Assembly (NCBI RefSeq): GCF_019417665.1
Contig: NZ_DXUU01000021.1
Coordinates: forward strand, 1-40,338
From: Ruminococcus sp.
GTDB taxonomy: Bacteria; Bacillota; Clostridia; Oscillospirales; Ruminococcaceae
Reading direction: 5' to 3'
DNA length: 40,338 nt
Shown here: positions 1 through 8,631 of the stretch, one piece after another
Layout: every line of letters starts with the position of its first letter
How positions within the stretch are numbered: the first letter of the stretch is position 1
Notes under the pieces: model-generated
What the model was told of the DNA's origin: nothing
The model's input: the letters and a program-made list of their open reading frames with translations, nothing else
Database searches by the model: none
Position numbers and translations under genes: made by a program

Positions 1-94
1 TCTATTATACCATATTTGTAGCTCAATGGGAAGATTTAATCAGTGTTTCCTTAATATAAATTGACAAGTTGTCAAGATAAAATAAAAGAAAATT

Positions 95-116
95 CAGCCG
101 ACTCAAAAGCCGGCTG
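95..116. terminator. Short hairpin, possible bidirectional terminator
   Basis: A 6-bp stem (CAGCCG / CGGCTG) closes a 10-nt loop. On the minus strand it is followed by AATTTTCTTTT, so it could end lacI-type transcription; on the plus strand the T-run is weak. It lies just outside the repeat copy that abuts the regulator stop codon. Confidence 0.4.
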
Positions 117-125
117 TTTGCATTT

Positions 126-286
126 AGAGCCTGTTCAGCATCTTTTTCGCACGTCCTTTCGGCAAATTTTGCCGTTAACTGCGTCGAAAATCCTTGCCAT
201 ACGTCAGTATGCCTGCGGATTTTTTCCTTGTAAACGACAAAATTATGCTCGAAAATCCGCACATAAAAAGATACTGAACAGGCTCT
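126..286 (-). repeat. MITE-like repeat, copy 1 (full length)
   Basis: A 161-bp element with terminal inverted repeats beginning AGAGCCTGTTCAG and ending CTGAACAGGCTCT. It is nearly identical to the reverse complement of the copy at 22279-22440. It has no coding capacity; its last base overlaps the TAA stop of the adjacent regulator gene, so insertion was at or next to the stop codon. No transposase is encoded, hence MITE-like. Confidence 0.85.
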
Positions 287-1311
287 TATACAGAAGTTTC
301 TCTTCGTATCAGAATAGGTGTAACTACCTTGTGAATCGGTTCTGCAAGGGGAGCTGGACGACGTTTTTTCCTTTCGTCCATTTGACTGACAAGCAGTTCC
401 ATGGCTTCGTTTGCTATTACTTCGATCTGCTGTCCCACGGTGCTTATGGGAATGATTGCTTCTTTTGAGATCGGCGAGTTGTCAAATCCAACGATCTTGT
501 ATCGGTCAGGCAGACAGCCATATTTTTTGATGATAATATTCAGAAGAATATTGGCATGAGTATCATTGGGCATAAAAACCCCTACCTTTTTATCAGAGTA
601 CAGTTCTTCCAGTTCTTGAAACAGTTTGGTTATACCAGCATAATTTTCCTCAAAATTGCTTCCGACTTCTGTCAGAATAAGTCTGTGATTGATACCATGT
701 TTTGTACAAAAATCTGTGAAACCCTGAATTCTTCCATATGACGGAATTTCCGGTGTCAGATGAGAATTCACATGAATCACAATATCACAGCCACTTTTTA
801 CAAGAAGACTTGTCGCTTGAACAGCACCCATGTAATTGTCCGTATTAACACTGCAAATGTATTTGTCCTCACGTTCGATCGCTACGATCGGAATATTGTA
901 TGAAGCCAATTCTTCCGATGGAATGGTATGACTTAATATGATCAGACCTTCGATATTATAGGAAATCAATTCACTAATGTATTTTCGTTCTGTTTCTTTC
1001 TTTTCATTTCCTGCAAAAACGATAAATTTATAGCCGCTTTTTTCATAGGTTGAAATAATTTGGTTCAGCATTTCAGAATAATAATGCATATAAAGATTTG
1101 GAATAATCACACCGACGATTTCAGTTTTTCCATTTGCAAGAACCTTAGCAAGTTTGTTTTCTTTATAATCCAATGTTTTTAAAGCTTCAGCTATTTTTTC
1201 CTGATTTTCCAGTGTCAGTGAATCAGGATTATTAAAATATCGGGAAATTGTGGTTTTTGAAAATCCGGTATATTCTGCTATATCTGCAAATGTCACTTTC
1301 TTTTTAACCAT
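286..1311 (-). CDS. LacI family transcriptional regulator
   Basis: A 341-aa LacI/GalR repressor. Residues 1-55 hold the helix-turn-helix and hinge helix (FADIAEYTGFSKTTISRYFN, then a KLAKVLANGK-type hinge region); the rest is a periplasmic-binding-protein-like sugar sensor (VGVIIPNLYMHYYSEM onward). Length is normal for the family. The ATG follows AAGGAG at good spacing. It is divergent from the fructan/sucrose ABC operon, and matching 20-bp palindromes lie in the shared promoter region, so it probably represses that operon and itself, with a fructan-derived sugar or sugar phosphate as likely inducer (inference). The 3' end abuts a MITE-like repeat that touches its stop codon. Confidence 0.93.
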   Translation of the reverse strand: MVKKKVTFADIAEYTGFSKTTISRYFNNPDSLTLENQEKIAEALKTLDYKENKLAKVLANGKTEIVGVIIPNLYMHYYSEMLNQIISTYEKSGYKFIVFAGNEKKETERKYISELISYNIEGLIILSHTIPSEELASYNIPIVAIEREDKYICSVNTDNYMGAVQATSLLVKSGCDIVIHVNSHLTPEIPSYGRIQGFTDFCTKHGINHRLILTEVGSNFEENYAGITKLFQELEELYSDKKVGVFMPNDTHANILLNIIIKKYGCLPDRYKIVGFDNSPISKEAIIPISTVGQQIEVIANEAMELLVSQMDERKKRRPAPLAEPIHKVVTPILIRRETSV

Positions 1312-1336
1312 AAAATCAGACTCCTTTACTGTATTT

Positions 1337-1365
1337 ATTATAGCACTTTACTTTTTCAATTGCAA
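1337..1365 (-). promoter_or_regulatory. Promoter of the LacI-type gene
   Basis: Read on the minus strand: -35 TTGCAA (1360-1365), 17-bp spacer, -10 TATAAT (1337-1342), about 25 bp before the start codon. The upstream operator (1372-1391) lies just behind the -35 box, which fits autoregulation. Confidence 0.75.
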
Positions 1366-1371
1366 CAGAAT

Positions 1372-1391
1372 AACCGGTTACATAACCGGTT
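1372..1391. promoter_or_regulatory. LacI-type operator O1
   Basis: A 20-bp palindrome built from two AACCGGTT units whose centres are 12 bp apart, with the CG centre typical of LacI-family sites. The same architecture recurs at 1499-1518. Confidence 0.75.
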
Positions 1392-1456
1392 TTGTGAAAA
1401 ACAAACAAATTTAGCTATGGTTCTTTATACTTTCTGATGAAATTTGAAAATACCTC

Positions 1457-1485
1457 TTGACAAGTGCCGTGATTTGTATTATGAT
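1457..1485 (+). promoter_or_regulatory. Promoter of the fructan/sucrose operon
   Basis: Consensus -35 TTGACA (1457-1462), 17-bp spacer, -10 TATGAT (1480-1485). Transcription should begin near 1492, just before operator O2, so bound repressor would block the polymerase. Confidence 0.8.
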
Positions 1486-1498
1486 ATAAGCATAAAGT

Positions 1499-1518
1499 AA
1501 CCGGTTACTTTACCGGTT
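1499..1518. promoter_or_regulatory. LacI-type operator O2
   Basis: AACCGGTT followed by TACCGGTT with the same 12-bp centre spacing as O1, located just after the predicted transcription start. O1 and O2 are 127 bp apart, which would allow looping. Confidence 0.75.
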
Positions 1519-1561
1519 ATGAAACGGAAAAAGCAAATTTTATACAAGGAGGCTTATGAAT

Positions 1562-2884
1562 ATGAAAAAGAAATTGATATACAGTGCTGTTGCAATTTCT
1601 CTTGCAGCGTTCAGCCTGACCGGATGCACAAAAAACATAAAGCCGGGTGATATTGCCGGATTTGATGAGGGCGAGGAGTATCTGAGCATCTGGGTACATA
1701 GCATTGAAGAAACGCCGGAGGGCGAAGCTTATCGTCAAGCCGTTGACAGTTTTAATGAAACATACAACGGAAAGTATTTTGCGGATATTGAGTTTATCCC
1801 CAGAAATGACAGCGGCGGCGGTTATTCCGATAAGGTAAACGCTTCGGTTCTGTCAGGAGATCTGCCGGATGTTCTGACAGTTGACGGACCGAATATTGCA
1901 GCGTATGCAGCAAATGGCATCATTCAGCCTCTTGTGCCTCTTAGTGATGAAGAAAGAGCTGTTTATCTGGACTCGATTCTTGAACAAGGTACTTACAATG
2001 ATCAGCTATACGCATTGGGGGCAATGGAATCCAGCGTCGGACTGTACTACAATAAAGATATTATTTCCGAGGCAGGGATCGAAATTCCTGATCCTGACGA
2101 TCCTTGGACATTCACGGAATTCCTTGGGATTCTTGAACAGCTGAAACCGATTATGGACAGTAAAAATGGTTATCCGTTGGATATGACATTTCCTGTCGGT
2201 GAAGCGAGCATTTACTATTATGCGCCGTTTATCTGGTCAAACGGAGGAGATTTTGTCAGTGAAGACGGTTTGACAGTAGATGATATCTTTAATTCTGAAA
2301 AAAATGCCTCTGCAATGCGTTATTTCAAAGGACTGGTCGATAAAAAGTATATGTCCGCCGTACCGATAGAGAATCTTTTTGAAAGCGGCCGTGCAGCATT
2401 CAAATTTGATGGCGCATGGGAAGTGAATACGGTTTATCAGAGTTATCCTGATGTCGATCTTGGTGTTGCACCATACATTGTTGGGGATGACTGGGACGGC
2501 GGAAATTATACGCCAACCGGCTCATGGACATATGCAGCATCTTCGGAAACAGATAATATTGAAGGTGCAACAGAACTTGTCAAATGGATGAGCGGTGTAA
2601 AAAGCGGACTTGTACTTTTTGAAAAAACCAAAAGTCTACCGTCTACTTATGCAGCGTATGAACAAATCAGTTTGTTCTCAGAGGATGAAAATTATAAGGC
2701 GCTTTATGAACAGCTGAGGGACTATGGGCATCCACGTCCGAAAACACCTGCTTATCCTCAGCTTAGTTCCATGTTTCAGCAATCCCTTGAAAATATTGCA
2801 CTGAGCGGAAAAAATGCTGAGGAACAGCTTGATAAGGCAACAGAACGTATCAATGATAAACTTGAACGATATATCAGGGGGTAA
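1562..2884 (+). CDS. ABC transporter sugar-binding lipoprotein
   Basis: A roughly 440-aa extracellular solute-binding protein (family 1, MalE/MsmE type). It has a lysine-rich N-terminus, a hydrophobic segment and a lipobox (LTGC) for anchoring to the outer face of the membrane. The mature part has the expected features, such as LPDVLTVDGPNIAAYA and a C-terminal ALSGKNAEEQLDKATERI region. An ATG at 1556 is also possible, but AAGGAGG at 1546-1552 is only 3 nt from it and 9 nt from 1562, so 1562 is preferred. It is the first gene of the operon and delivers substrate to the next two permeases. GH32 and fructokinase downstream point to sucrose or short fructo-oligosaccharides as ligand (inference). 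Confidence 0.93.
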   Translation: MKKKLIYSAVAISLAAFSLTGCTKNIKPGDIAGFDEGEEYLSIWVHSIEETPEGEAYRQAVDSFNETYNGKYFADIEFIPRNDSGGGYSDKVNASVLSGDLPDVLTVDGPNIAAYAANGIIQPLVPLSDEERAVYLDSILEQGTYNDQLYALGAMESSVGLYYNKDIISEAGIEIPDPDDPWTFTEFLGILEQLKPIMDSKNGYPLDMTFPVGEASIYYYAPFIWSNGGDFVSEDGLTVDDIFNSEKNASAMRYFKGLVDKKYMSAVPIENLFESGRAAFKFDGAWEVNTVYQSYPDVDLGVAPYIVGDDWDGGNYTPTGSWTYAASSETDNIEGATELVKWMSGVKSGLVLFEKTKSLPSTYAAYEQISLFSEDENYKALYEQLRDYGHPRPKTPAYPQLSSMFQQSLENIALSGKNAEEQLDKATERINDKLERYIRG

Positions 2885-2888
2885 GATT

Positions 2889-3770
2889 ATGAAAAAAAGA
2901 CGTTCCAATGCCGTGATGGGAATGTCATTCTTTACACCGGCATTGATTTTGATGATTGTATTTTTATTTGTTCCAATGATTTTAACTGTCGTGTACAGCT
3001 TTACGGATTACTTTGCACTCAGTCCGGATAATACGCACTTTGTAGGACTGGAAAATTTCAAAAAAATATTCAAAGACGAGCTTTTCACAAAGTCATTCTG
3101 GAATACAGTTGGATTTGTTGCGATCATTGTTCCGCTGCAAGGTCTTGGTTCTCTGGGACTTGCACTGTTGGTCAATAAGGTTACGCATTTCAAGAAATAT
3201 TTTAAGGTCGCATTCTTTATACCAGTAGTTATGTCGCTTGCAGTAGTATCTACGCTTTGGATGCAGATTTACAGTCCTGAAGGCATTATTAATACCATTC
3301 TCGGTCACCTTGGAATAGATGCACAGCCGTTTATTCACAGTGCAAAGCAGGCACTTCCTTCCATTGCGCTTATGAGCGTATGGCAGGGCGTTGGTTATCA
3401 GATGATTATTTTCTTAGGCGGTTTGCAGGCAATCAATCCTGCGCTTTATGAGGCGGCTGAAATGGATCACGCAAGTGCATGGCAGAAGTTCAAGGATATC
3501 ACGCTGCCGGAATTGAAACCTCTTTGCATCTTCGTTTTCATTACGATCACTATCGGTGCATTCCGTATGATCGTCCAGCCGATGGTTATGACAGGCGGAG
3601 GACCTTCAAATTCTACCTATACTTTGGTATATGACATTTATGAAACCGGTACGGTAAACTGGGAGATAGGTCTTTCCTCGGCAATGGCAGTCGTATTCGT
3701 TGTATTCGTTATCATTCTTACAATTATTCAGAATGTTCTGACAAAGGATAAGGAGGAGAAGAAAAAATGA
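2889..3770 (+). CDS. ABC transporter permease (MalF/UgpA-type)
   Basis: A 293-aa carbohydrate ABC permease of the CUT1 class with about six membrane segments. The cytoplasmic EAA loop is visible (EAAEMDHASAWQKF, then LPEL) and contacts the ATPase. The ATG at 2889 follows a purine-rich AGGGGG site; an in-frame start further upstream would overlap the binding-protein gene and is not needed. It lies 4 nt after the binding-protein stop and overlaps the next permease by 4 nt, so the genes are translationally coupled. It forms the membrane heterodimer with the 3767-4618 product. Confidence 0.93.
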   Translation: MKKRRSNAVMGMSFFTPALILMIVFLFVPMILTVVYSFTDYFALSPDNTHFVGLENFKKIFKDELFTKSFWNTVGFVAIIVPLQGLGSLGLALLVNKVTHFKKYFKVAFFIPVVMSLAVVSTLWMQIYSPEGIINTILGHLGIDAQPFIHSAKQALPSIALMSVWQGVGYQMIIFLGGLQAINPALYEAAEMDHASAWQKFKDITLPELKPLCIFVFITITIGAFRMIVQPMVMTGGGPSNSTYTLVYDIYETGTVNWEIGLSSAMAVVFVVFVIILTIIQNVLTKDKEEKKK

Positions 3771-4618
3771 AAACGAGATTTCAAAAAATCAACGGCTGGA
3801 TTCTGACAGTTGTTATGCTGATCATGTCGCTGTTCTTCTTATTTCCGGTTGTGTGGATGCTGGCAAATTCATTCAAGGGGGATGCAGCCATTACTGCTGA
3901 TATGAACTCCGCTGCCGCATTTATTCCTCCGGCACTGAATGGAAGCTTCTTCGATAACTATATTACGATTATCACAGATACAAGCTTTCTGCGTTATATG
4001 CTAAACACACTGTTCTATGCAGCAATTCTGATTATTCTTGGAATTGTGGTCAACGGATTAGCAGGATATGCCCTTGCAAAAATAAAATTTCCCTTTGCCG
4101 ATAAATGGCTTCTGATTATCATGATGCTGATGATCATTCCGTCGGAAACGATCATCACAATCAACTTTCTGACCGTTGCCAAATTGGGACTTCTGAATAA
4201 TATTATCGGCTATGTTCTTCCAATGATCGTCAATCCGTTTAATATTTTCCTGTTTCGTCAAGTGTTTGTCAGTTTGCCGGACGATATTTATGAAGCTGCA
4301 CAGCTTGATTATTGCAGTCCGCTGAAATATTTCTTCACAATGGTTTTGCCGATGTCAAAAACGGTTGTGGCAACTGTAAGCGTATTCACTTTTCTGGGTG
4401 TATGGAACGACTATCTCTGGCCGTCTCTTGTATTCACATCAAGTGATTTGCTGACTGCGCAGATCGGTCTGAACTCTATTACATCCAATGATAACACAAC
4501 AATGGGACAGACGCTTGCAGTTATTACTATGATCACGATTCCGGTTATTATTATTTATTCACTGTTCTCGAAGCAGATCGTCGAGGGCGTTGTATCAACA
4601 GGTTCTAAGGAGGGCTAA
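3767..4618 (+). CDS. ABC transporter permease (MalG/UgpE-type)
   Basis: A 283-aa partner permease of the CUT1 sugar importer with six predicted membrane helices. The EAA loop reads EAAQLDYCSPLKYF followed by LPMSK. Its ATG overlaps the upstream stop (ATGA), with AAGGAGGAG as ribosome binding site inside the previous gene. Its length is typical of MalG-like proteins. With the upstream permease it makes the translocation pore. Confidence 0.93.
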   Translation: MKTRFQKINGWILTVVMLIMSLFFLFPVVWMLANSFKGDAAITADMNSAAAFIPPALNGSFFDNYITIITDTSFLRYMLNTLFYAAILIILGIVVNGLAGYALAKIKFPFADKWLLIIMMLMIIPSETIITINFLTVAKLGLLNNIIGYVLPMIVNPFNIFLFRQVFVSLPDDIYEAAQLDYCSPLKYFFTMVLPMSKTVVATVSVFTFLGVWNDYLWPSLVFTSSDLLTAQIGLNSITSNDNTTMGQTLAVITMITIPVIIIYSLFSKQIVEGVVSTGSKEG

Positions 4619-4621
4619 GTT

Positions 4622-5716
4622 ATGAGCTTTATTGAAATGAAAAATATCTGCAAAAAGTATGCAGGTGCAGACAAAAACAGCGTTACAGACTTTAATTTGA
4701 ACATAGAAGAAAAAGAATTCATTGCTTTTGTCGGACCTTCCGGCTGCGGAAAATCCACAACACTGCGCATGATCGCAGGCTTTGAGGAAATCACTTCCGG
4801 CGAACTGAAAATCGGCGGAAAGGTGATGAATGAAACTGCACCCCGTGACAGAGGAATTGCAATGGTATTTCAGAATTATGCGCTTTATCCTCACATGACA
4901 GTAGAAAAGAACATTTCTTACGGACTGAAAAATATGAAAGTTCCGGCTGATGAGATCAAGAAAAAAGTGGATTGGGCAGTGAGAATTCTGGGACTAGAGG
5001 AATACCGCAAAAGAAAACCGAAGAATCTTTCCGGCGGTCAGCGTCAGAGAGTGGCTCTTGGACGTGCAATTGTGAAGAATCAAAAGGTATTTCTCATGGA
5101 TGAACCCCTTTCCAATCTTGATGCAAAGTTGAGAGTCAGCATGAGAAATGAAATAAGCAAGCTTCACAGAGAACTGGGAAGTACCACGATTTATGTTACC
5201 CACGATCAGGTTGAAGCAATGACAATGGCAGACAGAATCGTCATTATGAAAGACGGTATCATTCAGCAAGTGGGGAAACCTATGGAACTGTACGAGCACC
5301 CTGTCAATAAATTCGTTGCCGGTTTTATCGGTTCTCCCCAGATGAACTTTTATGATGTGACAGTCAATGGTAATACAGTGCAGTTTGCAGACGGCAGCAA
5401 AATCACACTTCCCGAAAATATTATTGCAAAGCTTGGCGGTAAAAAAGACGGTCTGATTCTTGGTATCCGAGGAGAGGATATCAAGCTTGACGCTCAGAAT
5501 CTGGACTTATATAAAGATTCCGTTCAGCAGGCTGTTGTGGAAAATACAGAGGTGATGGGTAATGAAAACAATCTTTATTTCACATTCGGTGGTGTAAATA
5601 CTGTTGCAAGAGTGTCGAAATATGAGATAAGTCATGTCGGCGACAGCATTGAATTTATATTCTCACCTGCACGAATTCATTTCTTCGACAAAACAACAGA
5701 AGAAAGTTTGTTTTAA
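4622..5716 (+). CDS. Sugar ABC transporter ATPase (MsmK/UgpC-type)
   Basis: A 364-aa ATP-binding protein with Walker A GPSGCGKST (residues 38-46), signature LSGGQRQRVALGRA, Walker B VFLMDEPLSNLDAKL and an H-loop YVTHDQVEA. The C-terminal ~120 residues form the TOBE/regulatory region of the MalK/MsmK/UgpC family. AAGGAGG precedes the ATG. Many Firmicutes share one distant MsmK among several importers; here the ATPase is inside the operon, so the importer is self-contained. A role for the TOBE region in inducer exclusion is known for MalK and is not shown here. Confidence 0.94.
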   Translation: MSFIEMKNICKKYAGADKNSVTDFNLNIEEKEFIAFVGPSGCGKSTTLRMIAGFEEITSGELKIGGKVMNETAPRDRGIAMVFQNYALYPHMTVEKNISYGLKNMKVPADEIKKKVDWAVRILGLEEYRKRKPKNLSGGQRQRVALGRAIVKNQKVFLMDEPLSNLDAKLRVSMRNEISKLHRELGSTTIYVTHDQVEAMTMADRIVIMKDGIIQQVGKPMELYEHPVNKFVAGFIGSPQMNFYDVTVNGNTVQFADGSKITLPENIIAKLGGKKDGLILGIRGEDIKLDAQNLDLYKDSVQQAVVENTEVMGNENNLYFTFGGVNTVARVSKYEISHVGDSIEFIFSPARIHFFDKTTEESLF

Positions 5717-5727
5717 GGAGGTACAGT

Positions 5728-7014
5728 ATGCAGCGTATTCATCTCAGAGCACCGAAAGGCTGGATAAACGATCCGAACGGATTTATATATTACAAGGGAA
5801 AGTATCACCTGTTTTATCAGCATTTTCCCTATGCTTCACAGTGGGGAAGAATGCACTGGGGTCATGCAGTAAGCGATGATTTAACAAACTGGAAGCACCT
5901 TGATATTGCACTTTTCCCAACGAAGAAAGATGACAGTGACGGCTGTTTTTCGGGCAGTGCAGTTGAACACAACGGAAAGATGCACTTATTTTACACCGGT
6001 GTGAATTATACCGAACATGACCCGCAAAATGTCAATTGTTGTTTGAATGATAATTTTATTTCAGCACAGCTGCACATCAGTTCCGAGGACGGATTCGCCT
6101 TTGATAATTTTGGCGGAAAGACAACTGTAATTCTTCCGCTTACAGAATCTGAAATCGGCAATAAAACGCATACCCGTGATCCGAAAGTCTGGAAGGGCAA
6201 AGATGGGAACTGGTATATGATACTTGGAAGTACAGTAGATCATGTAGGCAGAGTCCTGTTTTACAAGAGCAGCGATTTAGTGAACTGGAAATACATGAAT
6301 TATGCTTCTTGCAATAATATGGGCTGGATGTGGGAATGTCCCGACTATTTTGAAACAGATGGTCAAGGTGTTTTTATTTTTTCGCCGATGGACGAAGAAA
6401 GGGGAAATCAGGCTGTATGTACATTGGCTGAGTTCAATGAAGAAAACTGCAATATGAAAATTTATGAGAATTTTCAGCATCTTGATTACGGACTTGATTT
6501 ATATGCGCCGCAAAGCACTACCGATAAGGACGGCAGGAGAGTTGTTATCGCATGGCTGAGAATGCCTGAGCCTATGGAAAATAACACAATTGGGATGTTT
6601 AGTATTCCAAGGCTATGTGAAGTGAATCATAATCATATTTATTTCAGACCGCATCCGGATATTGCAGGAAAATTCACAGTAAAAACAAACTTTCCGGACA
6701 TGAGCAAGCCCTTTGTGATAAAAACGGAGATTTCAGATAATGAATGTATCAGTATTGGCGGTTATCGTATCAAACGTAAAAATGGGAAAATCATTACTGA
6801 CAGAAACGCGGTTATCAGAGGGCATATGGAACTGAAAAATGTCTGCGAAACGCCTGAGTTGAAAGATGGATTTTCTCTTGAAATTTATGTGGACAGAAAT
6901 ATTATCGAGGTTTTCGTCAACAACGGCGAATATGTGATTTCCAGTGCAGTTTATGATCTGACAGATGAAATCATCTGCAATCAAAATACAGAAGTTTATG
7001 GATTGGAGGAATAA
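5728..7014 (+). CDS. GH32 beta-fructosidase / sucrose-6-phosphate hydrolase
   Basis: A 428-aa glycoside hydrolase family 32 enzyme cleaving beta-fructosyl bonds in sucrose or fructo-oligosaccharides. The three catalytic acidic residues are visible: nucleophile Asp15 in WINDPNG, transition-state Asp151 in RDPKVW, and acid/base Glu203 in WECPDYF. The five-bladed propeller is followed by a short beta-sandwich. There is no signal peptide, so it acts in the cytoplasm on imported substrate. Since uptake is by ABC transport and not by PTS, unphosphorylated sucrose or kestose is the likelier substrate, though sequence alone does not separate fructosidase, fructanase and sucrose-6-phosphate hydrolase. 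TAAGGAGG precedes the ATG. Confidence 0.92.
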   Translation: MQRIHLRAPKGWINDPNGFIYYKGKYHLFYQHFPYASQWGRMHWGHAVSDDLTNWKHLDIALFPTKKDDSDGCFSGSAVEHNGKMHLFYTGVNYTEHDPQNVNCCLNDNFISAQLHISSEDGFAFDNFGGKTTVILPLTESEIGNKTHTRDPKVWKGKDGNWYMILGSTVDHVGRVLFYKSSDLVNWKYMNYASCNNMGWMWECPDYFETDGQGVFIFSPMDEERGNQAVCTLAEFNEENCNMKIYENFQHLDYGLDLYAPQSTTDKDGRRVVIAWLRMPEPMENNTIGMFSIPRLCEVNHNHIYFRPHPDIAGKFTVKTNFPDMSKPFVIKTEISDNECISIGGYRIKRKNGKIITDRNAVIRGHMELKNVCETPELKDGFSLEIYVDRNIIEVFVNNGEYVISSAVYDLTDEIICNQNTEVYGLEE

Positions 7015-7016
7015 TC

Positions 7017-7979
7017 ATGCCTGAATTTGATGTATGTGCTTTAGGAGAGCTTCTGATAGATTTTACAGAAAACGGCATGAGTCAACAGGGAAATCCAATT
7101 ATGGAGGCAAATCCCGGCGGAGCGCCATGCAATGTTCTTGCAATGCTGACAAAACTTGGATATCAAACCGCATTTATTGGTAAGGTTGGAAAAGATATTT
7201 TCGGCAGACAATTGAAAAAAGTGGTTTCCGAAATTGGTATTAACATTACTGGACTTGCGGAAGATGAGAAAGTCAATACGACGCTTGCGTTTGTGCATAC
7301 TCTTGAAGGCGGTGACAGAGAGTTTTCCTTTTACAGAAATCCCGGTGCAGATATGATGCTTAGTGAATCTGATGTGAATGAAGAACTTATTGAGAATAGC
7401 AGAATATTTCATTATGGTTCGCTATCTATGACAAATCCGGTGTGTGACGCTGCAACCAAAAAGGCAGTGGCAATTGCTGAAAAAGCAGGTTGTATCCGAT
7501 CGTTTGACCCAAATCTGAGGGAGAATTTGTGGAATGATCTTGATACTGCAAGAGAGAAGATCGAGTATGGATTGCAGCATTGTGATATTCTGAAAATATC
7601 TGATAACGAAATTCAGTGGCTGACCAATGAAACGGATTTTGATAAAGCAATTGCAAGCCTGAGAGATAAGTACAATATTCCTCTGATTCTACTGTCACTG
7701 GGGAAAAACGGCAGCAGAGCTTATTCAAAAACAGGATATGCCTTTGTACCGATCACGCCTGCTGAAACAATTGAAACGACCGGTGCAGGCGACACATTCT
7801 GCGGCTGCATTTTAAGCAAGGTTTTGGAGTATGGCATAAAGGATTTTTCGAATGAAGAATTATCGGCGATGCTTGTTTTTGCAAATACCGCTGCGGCAAT
7901 TGTTACAACGAGAAAAGGTGCTTTGAAAGTAATGCCTGGACGTGATGAGATTTATAAATTTGCAGAGATAGGCAGATGA
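7017..7979 (+). CDS. PfkB-family fructokinase
   Basis: A 320-aa ribokinase/PfkB sugar kinase. Near the N-terminus NPGGAPCNV is the substrate-binding GG motif; near the C-terminus TTGAGDTFCG carries the catalytic Asp259 and the anion hole. It phosphorylates the fructose released by the adjacent GH32 to fructose 6-phosphate. It begins 2 nt after the GH32 stop behind a GGAGGA site, so it is part of the operon, and it overlaps the upstream alternative start of the next gene. Fructokinase activity is inferred from family plus context. Confidence 0.92.
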   Translation: MPEFDVCALGELLIDFTENGMSQQGNPIMEANPGGAPCNVLAMLTKLGYQTAFIGKVGKDIFGRQLKKVVSEIGINITGLAEDEKVNTTLAFVHTLEGGDREFSFYRNPGADMMLSESDVNEELIENSRIFHYGSLSMTNPVCDAATKKAVAIAEKAGCIRSFDPNLRENLWNDLDTAREKIEYGLQHCDILKISDNEIQWLTNETDFDKAIASLRDKYNIPLILLSLGKNGSRAYSKTGYAFVPITPAETIETTGAGDTFCGCILSKVLEYGIKDFSNEELSAMLVFANTAAAIVTTRKGALKVMPGRDEIYKFAEIGR

Positions 7980-7996
7980 ATACAAAGGAGAATATC

Positions 7997-8239
7997 ATGA
8001 AAGAAGTAAGTATTCGGTTGAATACAGTGGATGATGTCAAGATGTTTGTTAGTGCAGTAATGAAATATAACTGTAACTTTGATATCATATCAGACAGATA
8101 CATTGTTGATGCAAAATCAATTATGGGCATTTTCAGCATGGATTTAAGTAAACCTTTCATTCTGAGAATTGATTCTGAAAATGATAGAGAAATTACTGAA
8201 ATTGAACATGATATTTTTCCGTTTATGGCTATAAAATAA
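7997..8239 (+). CDS. HPr-fold, Crh-like small protein lacking His15
   Basis: An 80-aa protein that matches the HPr fold in its second half: DAKSIMGIFSM corresponds to the NAKSIMGLMSL segment containing regulatory Ser46 (Ser41 here). The N-terminal GLHARPA loop with phospho-accepting His15 is absent (TVDDVKMFVS instead). HPr without the His but with the Ser is the hallmark of Crh, a CcpA corepressor in Bacillus, so a regulatory role is plausible and phosphotransfer is not. The start at 7997 is set by AAGGAG 7 nt upstream; an ATG at 7976 overlaps the kinase gene. It is the last gene of a non-PTS fructan operon, which is an interesting place for a PTS-derived regulator. Similar His-less HPr-like proteins occur in Clostridia with unknown function. 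Confidence 0.65.
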   Translation: MKEVSIRLNTVDDVKMFVSAVMKYNCNFDIISDRYIVDAKSIMGIFSMDLSKPFILRIDSENDREITEIEHDIFPFMAIK

Positions 8240-8376
8240 CTTCTTAGCAATGTTGCTGTTCAGTTTAAAAATATATAAGGATAGAAATTCCAATGAGATG
8301 AAAATTCAGTGCAACTCAGGCGTTAAGACATCGAAAAAAGCCATAATTAAAAATAGAATACAGAAATTATATTGTT

Positions 8377-8424
8377 AGAGCATAACAGTTCAGCGAAACA
8401 GCTTGGATGGTTATGCTCTTTTTA
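8377..8424 (+). terminator. Terminator of the fructan operon
   Basis: Perfect 10-bp stem AGAGCATAAC / GTTATGCTCT with a 23-nt loop followed by TTTTT. It is about 140 bp after the HPr-like gene. The rest of the 8240-8631 gap holds this terminator and the promoter at 8565; I see no other gene in it. Confidence 0.85.
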
Positions 8425-8564
8425 TTGGTTTTGTTATTCATATGCAGCCGAAATGCCAGTTCTGCAAAAGAAAAATAGCTGTAATAGATGCCATTGACGG
8501 GAGAACAGGATAGGACGTTTGGATTTGCTTTACACTGCTTACAGGATTAGCTTTACAGAATCTA

Positions 8565-8593
8565 TTGCATCAATTTCAGAAAAGTGATATAAT
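8565..8593 (+). promoter_or_regulatory. Promoter of the flavin reductase gene
   Basis: -35 TTGCAT (8565-8570), 17-bp spacer, -10 TATAAT (8588-8593), about 40 bp before the start codon. Confidence 0.75.
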
Positions 8594-8631
8594 AGAAGTG
8601 TAATATTTTTCAGATACAGGAGGAATCTACT

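Noticed and set aside
61..468. 135-aa frame across MITE copy 1
   Set aside because: It runs through a non-coding repeat and into the antisense of the LacI gene. Similar frames in other copies come from the palindromic repeat.
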